A stretch of DNA of 64,000 nt, taken from contig JAXMBA010000002.1 of assembly GCA_046350095.1 (NCBI GenBank), positions 1,860,001-1,924,000 on the forward strand. The letters are read 5' to 3'. Shown here piece after piece: positions 1 through 8,709 of the stretch. This DNA is from Urbifossiella sp046350095. Lineage in GTDB: Bacteria; Planctomycetota; Planctomycetia; Gemmatales; Gemmataceae. Every line of letters begins with the position of its first letter. Positions within the stretch are counted from its first letter, which is position 1. Made by a program: the position numbers and the translations under genes. The notes under the pieces are model-generated. The model was not told where the DNA came from. It saw only the letters and a program-made list of their open reading frames with translations, and did no database searches.

Positions 1-2886
1 CGCGGCCCGGTCGCGGGTGCGGCCGTCGAGCGACTCGTAAGTCAGCCCCGCCGCGTCCAGCCGCTTCTTCACGATCCCCAAGAGGGACGTGAATTGCGAG
101 AACACCAGCACCTTCTGCCCGCTCTCGACCAACTCTTCCAGGTGCGGCACCAGCTCGTCGAGCTTCGCGGACGGCTCGCCGACGCGCTTCGGGTCGACGA
201 GCCCCGGGTGGCACGCCGCCTGCCGCAGCCGCAGCAGCGCCGACAGCACTTGCAGCTTCGCCTTGCCGATGCCGACGGCGTCCACGCGGTCCAGCAGCAC
301 CTGGCGGTAGTGGGTGCGCAGCTCGTCGTAGAGCTGGCGCTGTTCCGCGCCGAGGTCGCAGTAGACGGTCTGCTCCGTCTTCGCCGGCAGGTCTTTGGCC
401 ACCTGGTCCTTGGTGCGGCGGAGGATGTACGGCCGCAGGGCGCGAGCCAACAGCTCCTTCGCCTCGGGGTCGATGCTGCGCCCGCCCGCGCCGACGCCGA
501 ACAGCGCCGCCTTGCCGAGCATCCCCGGGTTCAGGAAGTCGAACAGCGTCCACAGTTCGCCGAGGTGGTTCTCGACCGGCGTGCCGCTGAGCGCCAGCCG
601 GTGGTCAGCGCGGATGAGGCGCACGGCCTTCGCCGTCTCCGTCTCGGCGTTCTTCGCCGCCTGCGACTCGTCGAGCACGCACGTGTCGAACTTAAAGGCC
701 GAGAACGTCTCCGCGTCGTTGCGGAGGGTGCCGTAGGTCGTCAGCACGAGGTTGTACTTCTCGAAGTCGGTGCCGGTGCGGTCGCGGGCGGTGCCGGTGT
801 GGTCAAGCACCTTCAGCTTCGGGGCGAACCGCGCCGCCTCGGCCTTCCAGTTGAACACCAGCGACTTCGGCACCACGACGAGCGCGGGGCCGTCGCGCTT
901 GCCGGCGAGCAGGGCGAGCACCTGCACGGTCTTGCCGAGTCCCATGTCGTCGGCGAGGCAGCCGCCGAAGCCGAAGCGGCGCAGGAACCGCAGCCAGCCG
1001 AGGCCTTCCTTCTGGTACTCGCGCAGCTCGCCGACGAAGCCCTTCGGCGGGTCGGCGGCCACGACGCCGGTGAACTTCTTCAGTTCGGCGCGGGCGCGGG
1101 CGAACGCCTTGTCGATCTCCACCTCGGGCCGGCTCGCCAGCAGCGCGTCCAGTACCCCGACCTGCGCCTTCGAGTAGCGCACGGTGTCGCCCTCGACGGT
1201 ACCGAGCGCCGCGAGCAGGCCGTTCTTCTTCAGCCAGTCTTCGGGGAGTAGCCCCAGGCTGCCGTCGCCGAGGACGACGGTGCCGTCGCCGCGACGGAGC
1301 GCCGCCAGCAGTTTCGGCAGCGCCACGAGTTCGCCGCCGAAGTCGGCGCTGGCGCTGAGGTCGAACCAGTCGGTGCCGCTGCGGACGGCCAGGTTAAAGA
1401 AGTTGGCCGCCCGGTACACCTTGCCGTCGGCCTCGACGAGCCAGCCGGCAGCGGCCAGTTCGCGGGCGATCTTCGGCAGCGCCGACGGCTTCACCTCCGG
1501 CACCTGCTCCTTCCCGTTCCACGTCGGGCGGAAGCCGACGCGGGCCAGCTCCGCCTGCGCGGCGGCCTCGGCGGCGGGGTCGCGCAGCAGGAAGCGGCGC
1601 TCGTCCTTCAGCAGCACGCCGCGGCCCGGCGTATTCGCGGGCACAGTCCGGTCTGCGTAGAGGAACGACAGCTCGCCGCGGAGCATCGGCGGGCCGTAGC
1701 TGCGGTCCGTCGGCCGCACCACGAGCCGGGGCCGCGGCGGCACGGCTTCCTCCGTGAGGCGGAGTTCGTCGGGCAGCGTCAGTTGCGGCAGCCGGGGCAT
1801 TTGCAGCAATTGCGCCGCGAGGTCGGCCCCCTGTTGTTCCGGCACGCGGACGGGGCCGCGGGCGAGCGCCTGCACCCAGGCAAAGGCGCCGCCGTCGCGG
1901 AACGCTGCGAACGTGTCTCCGAGCACGACGAGCCCCGGCGTCAGCAGGTCGGGCGCGGTGAGGGTCCGCACGTCGTCGCCGCGGCGGAGCGCGCCGGCGA
2001 GGCGCCACTCCGTGCCGGCGGGGTCGCGGGTCACCTCCACGGCCAGTTCCCACGGCGGGCCGGCGTCGTGCGTCAGCGGGCGGAGCTCGGCGTCCTTGTG
2101 CGTGCGGAGGCGGACGCGGCCGCTCTCGGCGAGCAGCGGGAACACCACCTCCAGCATCGGCCCCTCGACCTGGACGCGGCTGCGGTTGGAAGCGGAATAG
2201 TGGTTGTACCAGGAGCCAGAGCTGTACGCAGGTTCGGCGGCGTTCAGGAGCGTGAGAAGGCGACGATCGACGGCGTCGGGGAGGCGCGGCACCTGCGTCT
2301 GCGACACGACACGCGGCTGCGGCTTGCCCCAATCGCCGTTCTTCTTCCGCTCCGATACCGTCGTCTCGACCGTCAGGCGCGGGGTCACCGCGCCGCCAGT
2401 GGCGTCGAGGACGTAGACGAGGAGCCGCTCGGCCTGTCCCGCAGTTGTCGGTTCGAGCTGACGGCGGAGGGCGTCGAGCTGGTCGAGCCACGCCTCGCGG
2501 GGCGCGGCACGCGGCCGGCGCTCGCGGGGGGCGGACTCGAACTCCAGGGTCGAGTCGTCGGGGTCGTTGTCCTCGCCTTCGAGGACGAGGCGGAGCGGCG
2601 GCGTGAGGGCGGCGCCGAACCTACGCGCCTCGGCGGCGAGGACGGTGGCCCAGATGTGCTTGCAGACGGCCCCGTACTCGGCGACGTACGGGCAGGTACA
2701 CCAGGCGTGGACGGTGCGGCCCTCCACGACCAGATCGACCTCGTACTCGTCGGTTCCGGAGACGGTGGCGGCGACTTCGTTCGTGCCGACGGAGTCGAGG
2801 TGGACGGCACCGGCCCGAAGGTACGTGCGGCCGCGGTCACGGACCGGGGACGACACGTGTGACGCAAGCGCGGCCGAGATGCCCAT
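1..2886 (-). CDS. SNF2-family DEAD/DEAH helicase with N-terminal SWIM zinc finger (3' end outside window)
   Basis: An open frame of 962 codons runs from an ATG at 2886 off the left edge, so the C-terminus is missing. A SWIM zinc finger lies at residues 63-77 (C63-x-C65-x9-C75-x-H77). The helicase core follows: motif I DDMGLGKT near residue 645, a DESQ box (motif II) near residue 737, LSGTPVEN, and the start of the C-terminal helicase lobe, where the visible end reads LDGRTRD. SNF2 proteins are ATP-driven dsDNA translocases; the bacterial SWIM-SNF2 type (RapA/HepA-like) is thought to remodel protein-nucleic acid complexes. It is transcribed away from the permease start, with a 91-bp gap after the permease stop. 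The family call is firm; the cellular substrate is unknown. Confidence 0.95.
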   Translation of the reverse strand, partial: MGISAALASHVSSPVRDRGRTYLRAGAVHLDSVGTNEVAATVSGTDEYEVDLVVEGRTVHAWCTCPYVAEYGAVCKHIWATVLAAEARRFGAALTPPLRLVLEGEDNDPDDSTLEFESAPRERRPRAAPREAWLDQLDALRRQLEPTTAGQAERLLVYVLDATGGAVTPRLTVETTVSERKKNGDWGKPQPRVVSQTQVPRLPDAVDRRLLTLLNAAEPAYSSGSWYNHYSASNRSRVQVEGPMLEVVFPLLAESGRVRLRTHKDAELRPLTHDAGPPWELAVEVTRDPAGTEWRLAGALRRGDDVRTLTAPDLLTPGLVVLGDTFAAFRDGGAFAWVQALARGPVRVPEQQGADLAAQLLQMPRLPQLTLPDELRLTEEAVPPRPRLVVRPTDRSYGPPMLRGELSFLYADRTVPANTPGRGVLLKDERRFLLRDPAAEAAAQAELARVGFRPTWNGKEQVPEVKPSALPKIARELAAAGWLVEADGKVYRAANFFNLAVRSGTDWFDLSASADFGGELVALPKLLAALRRGDGTVVLGDGSLGLLPEDWLKKNGLLAALGTVEGDTVRYSKAQVGVLDALLASRPEVEIDKAFARARAELKKFTGVVAADPPKGFVGELREYQKEGLGWLRFLRRFGFGGCLADDMGLGKTVQVLALLAGKRDGPALVVVPKSLVFNWKAEAARFAPKLKVLDHTGTARDRTGTDFEKYNLVLTTYGTLRNDAETFSAFKFDTCVLDESQAAKNAETETAKAVRLIRADHRLALSGTPVENHLGELWTLFDFLNPGMLGKAALFGVGAGGRSIDPEAKELLARALRPYILRRTKDQVAKDLPAKTEQTVYCDLGAEQRQLYDELRTHYRQVLLDRVDAVGIGKAKLQVLSALLRLRQAACHPGLVDPKRVGEPSAKLDELVPHLEELVESGQKVLVFSQFTSLLGIVKKRLDAAGLTYESLDGRTRDRAA

Positions 2887-2977
2887 GCCGGGGATTGTAG
2901 CGGGTTCGCCGTGGGGGCGGTCCCCAACCGGCCCAACGGCAAACCTGTCGACCCGACACCGACCGCCAGACGGATTA

Positions 2978-4357
2978 CTACGAAGACCCGCTCTCCGACG
3001 CCGCAGGCGGCAGCAGCCGTGCGAGCGGCACGCCGACGGCGATCGTCGCCAGCCCCCACAGCGCCGGCGCACGAGTCTTGTCGTCGTACACCGCGTAGCC
3101 CACCGTCCACGCCGTCAGCACCAGGAACGCCAGCGGCGGCAGCGGGTACAGCGGCAGCCGGTACGGCCGCGGCAGCGCCGCCCGCCGCAGTGGGAACACG
3201 CTCGCAATGGTCAGCCCCGTCAGCGCCGCCAGCCCCACGGTGGTGTAGCTCAGTAGCTGCTCGAACGTGCCCGACCACAGCAGGCCGACGGCCAGAGCCG
3301 CCTGCGTCAGCGTCGCCGCGGCGGGGGTCGCTCGCACGGGGTGAAGGCGCCCGGCGTAGGCGGGGAAGGCGCCGTCGCGGGCCATCGCGTAGGCCACCCG
3401 CGGGCCGGTCAGCAGGTACGCACTCACCGCCGCCGTCAGGCTCAGGCCGAGCACCGCCGACGTGACCCGCGCGAGCTCGGAGCCGAACAGCGCCGCCGCC
3501 GCCAGTTCCGCGACGCGCTCCACGTCGGCCCGCGGCCGGGTCGTCATTCCCGCCGGGTCGAGGGCGTACACGTAGGCCACGTTCACCAGCAGGTACAGCC
3601 CCGTCACCGTGACCGCACCGCCGACGAGGCAGCGCGGCAGCGACCGCGCCGGGTCGCGCAGCTCGCCGGCGATGTACGCCGCGCCGTTCCATCCGGCGTA
3701 CGCGTAGCCGACGTAGATGAGCCCGATCGCCAGCGCCGGCCACGACTCGTCTCGCGGCCAACCGCCCTGTTCGAAGTGCGTCCAACTGCCGCGGCCGAAC
3801 AGCAACCCGCCGACGCTCAGCGCTAGAAGCACGGCCACCGTCAGGAGCGTCGCGCCGGTCTGGAGCCAGGCGCTGTGCCGGTGCCCGAGCGTGTGCCCGA
3901 CCGCCACCGCCGCCACGAGCGCCGTCGCCCCGGCCTTCACCGCCACGTCCGTGTTCCACCAGGGGAACACGCCGGACACCGACGCGGCGAACGGGCCGAT
4001 CAGGTGGGCCAGCGCCATGTGCGCGATCAGGGCCGTGGGTGCGGCGAAGCCGAGGGCGAACCCGGCCCACCCGGCGACGACGCCGGTGCCGCGGCCGAAC
4101 GCGGCGCGGACGTACACGTAGTCGCCGCCCGAACGGGGCAGCGTCGTCGCCAGCTCGGCCACGGTCAGGGCGCCGCACACGGCCAACACGCCGCCGAGCG
4201 CCCACACGGCGAGGAGACCGGCGGGGTTGCCGGTGTCGCGGAGGGTGTAGCCGGACGAGGACAGGATGCCGGCGCCGATCATACTGCCGACGACGACCAG
4301 GTACCCGGCCCACGGCCCGAACCGGCGGGCGTCGGCGGGCGCGGTCGGGTCGGGCAC
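2978..4357 (-). CDS. APC-superfamily amino acid permease
   Basis: A 459-aa polytopic membrane protein starting at GTG 4357. After a short cytoplasmic N-terminus, the first membrane segment carries the APC signature GSMIGAGIL, which lines the substrate site in this superfamily. About twelve hydrophobic segments follow, as expected for cationic/neutral amino acid transporters (LAT/CAT-like, COG0531). It is expected to import or exchange amino acids in the inner membrane. It is divergent from the nucleotidyltransferase at 4440 and lies downstream of nothing obvious in the same direction. Substrate cannot be told from sequence alone. Confidence 0.9.
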   Translation of the reverse strand: MPDPTAPADARRFGPWAGYLVVVGSMIGAGILSSSGYTLRDTGNPAGLLAVWALGGVLAVCGALTVAELATTLPRSGGDYVYVRAAFGRGTGVVAGWAGFALGFAAPTALIAHMALAHLIGPFAASVSGVFPWWNTDVAVKAGATALVAAVAVGHTLGHRHSAWLQTGATLLTVAVLLALSVGGLLFGRGSWTHFEQGGWPRDESWPALAIGLIYVGYAYAGWNGAAYIAGELRDPARSLPRCLVGGAVTVTGLYLLVNVAYVYALDPAGMTTRPRADVERVAELAAAALFGSELARVTSAVLGLSLTAAVSAYLLTGPRVAYAMARDGAFPAYAGRLHPVRATPAAATLTQAALAVGLLWSGTFEQLLSYTTVGLAALTGLTIASVFPLRRAALPRPYRLPLYPLPPLAFLVLTAWTVGYAVYDDKTRAPALWGLATIAVGVPLARLLPPAASESGSS

Positions 4358-4439
4358 GGGAGTTCGTCCGGGGTGGAATGGGGTCGTTGTGCGAGGCGGG
4401 GGCGGCGCCGGCCACCCGCCCCCTTCATACCACTACCCC

Positions 4440-5282
4440 ATGCTCCTCACCAAGGCCGTCATCACCGCCGCCGGCCGCACCCAGCGCGGCCTGCCGCTGC
4501 AAACCCTGGTCGACCGCGACGGCGCCGAGAAAAAGGCGCTCGAGGTCGTGCTCGACGAGGCCGTCGGCGCCGGGGCCGAGGAAGTGTGCCTCGTCGTCGC
4601 CCCCGGCGACGAGCCCGCCTACCGCGCCGCTGCCGGGCCGCACGCGGGGCGGCTCCACTTCGTCGTTCAGGAGCAGCCGACCGGGTACGCGGCGGCGCTG
4701 CTCCTGGCGAGAAACTTCACGGCGGGGCAGCCGTTCCTCCACCTCGTGGGCGACCACCTGTACGTGGCGCGGGGGCCGGTGCGGTCGGCGAAGCAGGTGG
4801 CCGACGTGGCGCGGGCCGAGGGGTGCGCCGTGTCGGCGGTGCAGCCGACGCGCGAGAGCGTCCTCCGCTTCTACGGGGCGGTCGGCGGCCGGCGGGTGCC
4901 GCAGCGGGCCGACCTGTACGAGGTGCAGGAGGTGCTGGAGAAGCCGACGCCGAGCGAGGCCGAACAGGTGTTGCACGTGCCCGGGTTGCGGGCCGGCTTC
5001 TACCTGTGTTTCTTCGGCGTCCACGTGTTCACGCCGGCGCTGCTGGACGTACTCGCCGAGGGGGCGGCGTCGAACCCGCCGGACCTGGCGTGGGCGCTGC
5101 GCGAGTTAGCCCGCCGCGAGCGTTACCTGGCGCTGGAGGTGGCCGGCCAGCGGTACGACACGGGGCGAAAGTACGGCTTGCTGACGGCCCAGCTGGCGCT
5201 CGCGCTCGACGGCGTGGACCGCGACCGCATTCTGACGCAGATCGTGGACCTGCTGGCCGCCGCCGAGTTGGGACCGCGGTAG
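4440..5282 (+). CDS. GalU-like nucleotidyltransferase (sugar-1-phosphate uridylyl/thymidylyl-transferase fold)
   Basis: A 280-aa protein; the ATG at 4440 starts directly at the conserved first strand. The N-terminus has a nucleotide-binding loop in the usual position, AAGRTQRGLP, which departs from the canonical AAGxGTRxLPxT. QPTGYAAAL and VGDHLYV match the uridine-binding and metal-binding regions of GalU/RfbA-type enzymes, and EKPTPSEAE matches the EKP motif. The family makes NDP-sugars for cell-surface glycans. The altered loop makes the exact activity uncertain. The C-terminus ends only 6 bp before the stop codon of the convergent DUF1559 gene. Confidence 0.8.
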   Translation: MLLTKAVITAAGRTQRGLPLQTLVDRDGAEKKALEVVLDEAVGAGAEEVCLVVAPGDEPAYRAAAGPHAGRLHFVVQEQPTGYAAALLLARNFTAGQPFLHLVGDHLYVARGPVRSAKQVADVARAEGCAVSAVQPTRESVLRFYGAVGGRRVPQRADLYEVQEVLEKPTPSEAEQVLHVPGLRAGFYLCFFGVHVFTPALLDVLAEGAASNPPDLAWALRELARRERYLALEVAGQRYDTGRKYGLLTAQLALALDGVDRDRILTQIVDLLAAAELGPR

Positions 5283-5288
5283 CGAAGA

Positions 5289-6245
5289 TCAATCGATTGG
5301 TCCCGACTCACCGCCGGCGGGCGTGACGGCCCCCCAAAAGACACTGGGATCGACGCCCGCGCGGAACAGCCGCACGCTTCCGTCGGCCATGCCGCAGGAC
5401 AACCCGGCCGGGTCCGCCGTGTTGGGCAGGCGCGGGTCGCACTCCGTAATCGACGGGCGGACTTGAAACGTCCGGCCACCTTCGACTGTGCTGACCGGCG
5501 GATTCCCGGACGTAACGGGTACGTAGTCGCGTCGGAACCGAAGGCCGGGCGGTGGTCGGAATCCCGGCGGCGTGGAAAACGCGAACTGAGCGAGGGGGGC
5601 GAACGACTCCTCTGGTTCGTCCCACGACTGCTGGCCGGTCGACGTGTACCCGAACACGGCTTTCCCACACCGTACGTAGTGTTCGCCGTACATGATGGTC
5701 GCCGACGTACCGTCCGGGAGACTGCCGAGTGTCCGGCCCGGATACCAAAACAGTTGGGCGTTGCCCGCATAACTACAGGCGTCGTTCTGGTCCGTTCGGT
5801 CGCCGACGTGATACGCGCGATCGAGGAAGGGGTTGATGTAGTTTGAGACTAACAGCGGCACGGAATCTGGCCCACCTGGCGCGGCGAACGCTCGCTGCAC
5901 GTTCGCCTGTTCAAGGTACGGGAGCAACTCGAAGAAGTGGCCAAAGTGCCTGTAATATTCCAGTCGGTGAACCGTTGGTAGAGGGATGCGGCCCCCGAGG
6001 TCCGCGACCTGATGTTGCGTCGCAACGCCGATCTGGCGCAAGTTGTTGAGGTGCCTCGAGCGGAAGGCAGCGGTCCGCACCTGCTGCACCGCCGGCAGCA
6101 ACAGACCGACCAGGACGGCAATGATCGCGAGTGCGACAAGCAGTTCGACTAGTGAGATGGCACGCCGGAAGCCCGGCGCGAAGGTTGTCGAGTGTTCGTT
6201 CGGCTCATCCCCCTGGCGGTCGTCCTTGTGAACGCGGCGAATCAT
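5289..6245 (-). CDS. DUF1559 prepilin-like secreted protein
   Basis: A 318-aa protein from ATG 6245; GGGAGG seven bases upstream favours this over the in-frame TTG at 6260. Residues around 30-60 form a type IV pilin-like N-terminus: a basic stretch, then ISLVELLVALAII with Glu at +5 of the expected prepilin peptidase cut, then a hydrophobic helix. The rest (about 260 aa) has the planctomycete DUF1559 pattern, with LNNLRQIG after the helix and a C-terminal CGMADGSVR motif corresponding to the usual MADGSVR. Planctomycetes encode many such paralogues; function is unknown but export by a pilin or type II-like system is expected. It lies 70 bp downstream of the small secreted protein gene at 6316-6741, probably as an operon. 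Confidence 0.9.
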   Translation of the reverse strand: MIRRVHKDDRQGDEPNEHSTTFAPGFRRAISLVELLVALAIIAVLVGLLLPAVQQVRTAAFRSRHLNNLRQIGVATQHQVADLGGRIPLPTVHRLEYYRHFGHFFELLPYLEQANVQRAFAAPGGPDSVPLLVSNYINPFLDRAYHVGDRTDQNDACSYAGNAQLFWYPGRTLGSLPDGTSATIMYGEHYVRCGKAVFGYTSTGQQSWDEPEESFAPLAQFAFSTPPGFRPPPGLRFRRDYVPVTSGNPPVSTVEGGRTFQVRPSITECDPRLPNTADPAGLSCGMADGSVRLFRAGVDPSVFWGAVTPAGGESGPID

Positions 6246-6315
6246 CCTGATCCCTCCCAATCAAGCTCGTCAGGGTGGCGAACTATTTGCCAAAGCGAGG
6301 CACATGACGCCGGCA

Positions 6316-6741
6316 CTATTTCACGGGCACATCGGCCGTTTTGATCGCTCCCTCGGCGACGATCTTACCCGTTTTGTCTTCGATGACCGGCTTGATCTCC
6401 CACTTCCCGCCGATGGCAAGCGAGCCGCCCCAGTTTCCTCCTGTGACCTTTACACCCCCGGAGTTCCAGGGGTCGGTGGTTCCCGCCTTGCGGAAGTAGT
6501 ACTTGGCGGTGTTCCCGCTCGTGATCGAGAGGGGTCCGTAACACTTCGCATACCAGAGGACCGTCGTAGTTCCATCCGGGTTGGTGAACACGTCGCCGAG
6601 CACTTGAGGACTCTTCGCGTCCCAGGAAATCGTGTCCGCGATCGCGATGCCCCCGAAGAAGCATAGAGCGACCGTTGCCCACAGCACTCGCCTGATGCAA
6701 CTCGCAGATGTAGCGGGCGACCCAGGTGATTTACCCACCAT
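6316..6741 (-). CDS. small secreted hypothetical protein
   Basis: About 141 aa from ATG 6741 (an in-frame GTG lies at 6747). A basic stretch and a hydrophobic segment, CIRRVLWATVALCFFGG, form a signal peptide ending near AIAD. The mature part (about 110 aa) is polar and beta-rich, with NPDGTTTVLW and CYGPLSITSG but no recognised catalytic motif. No family is recognised. It is probably co-transcribed with the DUF1559 gene immediately downstream, a pairing that suggests both proteins act outside the cytoplasm. The region from here to 6962 is noticeably less GC-rich than the rest of the window. Confidence 0.7.
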   Translation of the reverse strand: MVGKSPGSPATSASCIRRVLWATVALCFFGGIAIADTISWDAKSPQVLGDVFTNPDGTTTVLWYAKCYGPLSITSGNTAKYYFRKAGTTDPWNSGGVKVTGGNWGGSLAIGGKWEIKPVIEDKTGKIVAEGAIKTADVPVK

Positions 6742-6924
6742 CCCCACATTTAGTCAAGTAAAAATTCGCTCTTTATGAACGACCATCCCAACTTGCTCAA
6801 TAGACAAGCATTTAGCAGACCATTTACCTCACTATTCAGGTACCACGGAAATAGGCTCGTGCAGGCGGCGGATCAGCCTACCCGTCACAGCGAATAACCG
6901 CTACCCCGCATCGCGCAATAGGGT

Positions 6925-6930
6925 TAGAAT
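6925..6930 (+). promoter_or_regulatory. putative -10 box (TAGAAT) for the 6963 gene
   Basis: TAGAAT sits in the unusually AT-rich gap 6742-6962. Transcription would begin near 6937, giving a short leader that contains GAGG at 6952-6955, seven bases before the ATG at 6963. No convincing -35 box was seen. The gap also lies upstream of the divergent gene at 6741; apart from AT-rich sequence nothing else was recognised in it. Confidence 0.4.
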
Positions 6931-6962
6931 CAGTATGCCTCTTCGACGGCCGAGGACCGCCG

Positions 6963-7211
6963 ATGGTGATGCGGAACCGACACGACGGCGGCGCCCCCGG
7001 CTGGTGGGACGACCTGCCGCCGGCGATCAAGGCCCGGTTCGCCGAGCGGCCTCTCGTTCCCGCCGAAGCCCGGTCGCAGCCCTCCGCCCTGGAGTGGGTG
7101 CGCGAGTTGAGCCGCGTCGCCCTGCTGTTTCTGGCCGTGGCCGTCGCCAACGTGCTGTTCCTTCTCGTGGCGCTGTCGTTCCTCGGTCACGGCCGCCCCA
7201 CCCCGCCGTAA
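6963..7211 (+). CDS. small single-pass membrane protein, hypothetical
   Basis: An 82-aa protein. The N-terminal half is polar with GWWDDLPPAIKARF. A hydrophobic helix at about residues 50-74 (VALLFLAVAVANVLFLLVALSF) is followed by a short polar tail. A GAGG Shine-Dalgarno supports the start at 6963; a second in-frame ATG lies two codons on. It precedes the YHS-like gene by 31 bp and may share its transcript. No family recognised. Confidence 0.6.
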   Translation: MVMRNRHDGGAPGWWDDLPPAIKARFAERPLVPAEARSQPSALEWVRELSRVALLFLAVAVANVLFLLVALSFLGHGRPTPP

Positions 7212-7242
7212 CCCGCCCGTACCCCCTTCCCGGAGCCTCCCA

Positions 7243-7692
7243 ATGCGCCGCCTGGTGCTGCCGTTCCTGTTCGCCGCCTTCGCCGTCGTCGCGCCGTCCG
7301 GCGTCGCCCAGGAGAAGGCGAAGGCCCAGAAGTTCTGCCCCGTGATGACGCAGGACGAGATCGACCCGAACGCCTCCGAGACGGTGACGTACATGGGCGT
7401 GAAGGTGTACCTGTGCTGCGACACGTGCGTGGCCCGGTGGAAGCGCGACCCGGCCGCCTACGCCGACGCGAAGCTCATCCCCGGCCTCGCCGGCAAGCAA
7501 CTGCCGCCGCGCGACATCCAGCAGGCGTACTGCCCGGTGTACCCCGACAAGCGGGTGTCGTCGAAGGACCCGTCGACGACGTACCAGGGGGTGAAGGTGT
7601 ACTTCTGGAACGAGCTGGCAAAGAAGCGGTTCGAGGGCGACCCGGCCCGGTACGCGAAGGCCGAACTGCTGCCGCAGTTGCCGAAGAAGTAG
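7243..7692 (+). CDS. secreted protein with two YHS/TRASH-like repeats
   Basis: A 149-aa protein with a signal peptide (MRRLVLPFLFAAFAVVAPSG, cut near AQE). Two tandem repeats follow. The first (about residues 32-85) has CPVM, then YMGVKVYLCCDTC, then WKRDPAAYADAKLIP. The second (about 94-147) has CPVY, then YQGVKVYFWNELAKKRF, then GDPARYAKAELLP. The first keeps the Cys cluster typical of metal-binding YHS/TRASH domains; the second has lost it. Such domains bind or sense heavy metals in related proteins. The cell location is periplasmic by inference. It is followed 105 bp later by the NIPSNAP gene on the same strand. Confidence 0.75.
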   Translation: MRRLVLPFLFAAFAVVAPSGVAQEKAKAQKFCPVMTQDEIDPNASETVTYMGVKVYLCCDTCVARWKRDPAAYADAKLIPGLAGKQLPPRDIQQAYCPVYPDKRVSSKDPSTTYQGVKVYFWNELAKKRFEGDPARYAKAELLPQLPKK

Positions 7693-7797
7693 ACCCCGCC
7701 CGGCGGCAACCCGAAAGTCCGGAGGTAGCCGCCCCCGGGCTTCGTCGCCCATACACTGTCACCGCCACGCCCCCACCCTCACAACCCACCCTCCCCC

Positions 7798-8577
7798 ATG
7801 CGCTTCCTCGCCCCCACCCTCGGCCTCGCGGCCGCCCTCGCCGTGCCCGCCGCCGACACCGCTGCCCAGGAGAAGAAGGCCACGCCGATGTACGAGATGC
7901 GGACCTACTACGCCCCGCCCGGCAAGCTCGACAACCTCCACGCCCGGTTCCGCGACCACACCGTGAAGCTGTTCGCCAAGCACGGCCTCACCAACGTCGG
8001 CTACTTCGTCCCCGAGGGCGAAAACAAGGACAACAAGCTCGTCTACTTCATCTCGTTCCCCGACCGGGCGGCGCGCGACGCCTCGTTCAAGACGTTCGCC
8101 GCCGACCCCGCCTGGAAAGCCGCCGCGGCCGCGTCCGAGAAGGACGGGAAAATTCTCACCAAGATCGAGTCGGTGTTCCTGGCACCGACCGACTACTCGC
8201 CGGTGCCGAAGATCGAGGCGAAGGGGAACCGCGTCTTCGAGCTACGCACGTACACGACGACCAAGGGTAACCTGCCCGGCCTGGACGCCCGGTTCCGCGA
8301 CCACACGATGAAGCTGTTCGAGAAGCACGGGATGACGAACGTGGTGTACTGGCACCGCGCCGCCGGCCAGCCGGGCGCCGAGAGCAACCTGACCTACCTA
8401 CTGGCGCACCCCTCGAAGGCGGCGGGGCTGAAGGCGTTCGACTCCTTCCGGACGGACCCGGACTGGCTGGCCGCCCGAAAGGCTAGCGAGGACAAGGCCG
8501 GCGGCTCGCTCACGGAGGCGACCAACGGCGTGCTGTCGGAGTACCTCGTGCCGACCGACTACTCGCCGCTGAAGTGA
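7798..8577 (+). CDS. secreted double-NIPSNAP domain protein
   Basis: A 259-aa protein with a signal peptide (cut near AAQE, about residue 24) and two NIPSNAP/dimeric alpha-beta barrel repeats, at about residues 31-135 and 142-257. Each begins with the characteristic YEMRTY or FELRTY strand, contains RFRDHTVKLF or RFRDHTMKLF followed by KHG and TNV, and ends in an L(A/V)PTDYSP motif. The family is often exported in planctomycetes; biochemical role is unknown, though the fold resembles heme-degrading and monooxygenase dimers. An intrinsic terminator follows at 8633-8670. Confidence 0.9.
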   Translation: MRFLAPTLGLAAALAVPAADTAAQEKKATPMYEMRTYYAPPGKLDNLHARFRDHTVKLFAKHGLTNVGYFVPEGENKDNKLVYFISFPDRAARDASFKTFAADPAWKAAAAASEKDGKILTKIESVFLAPTDYSPVPKIEAKGNRVFELRTYTTTKGNLPGLDARFRDHTMKLFEKHGMTNVVYWHRAAGQPGAESNLTYLLAHPSKAAGLKAFDSFRTDPDWLAARKASEDKAGGSLTEATNGVLSEYLVPTDYSPLK

Positions 8578-8632
8578 GGTCGTTTGGTCGGTCGGACGAG
8601 TTCGTCGAGACGCGACGTGAGAGCCCGGCGAG

Positions 8633-8670
8633 GTGCCGCGACCGCCTGACGCGTCGGCGCGGCACTTTTT
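8633..8670 (+). terminator. intrinsic terminator after the NIPSNAP gene
   Basis: GTGCCGCG (8633-8640) pairs perfectly with CGCGGCAC (8658-8665) and is followed at once by TTTTT (8666-8670). It sits between the convergent genes ending at 8577 (+) and 8710 (-). It is a classical rho-independent signal on the plus strand. Confidence 0.85.
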
Positions 8671-8709
8671 CACATCACTCCCCGTCGGGCCGCGACGCCC
8701 CGCACCGCC

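Noticed and set aside
94..1251. Long plus-strand open frames opposite the SNF2 helicase
   Set aside because: They are composed of Arg/Ala/Gly/Leu-rich sequence with no domain, and the minus strand carries clear helicase motifs and a SWIM finger throughout. High G+C keeps antisense frames open.
2385..4415. 676-aa minus-strand open frame over the permease and helicase start
   Set aside because: The product is Arg/Pro/Ser-rich and out of frame with the permease (hydrophobic segments, GSMIGAGIL) and helicase. It is a GC-driven shadow.
5463..5846. Plus-strand frame opposite DUF1559
   Set aside because: The DUF1559 frame has a pilin-like signal and family motifs; the antisense product has no recognisable features.
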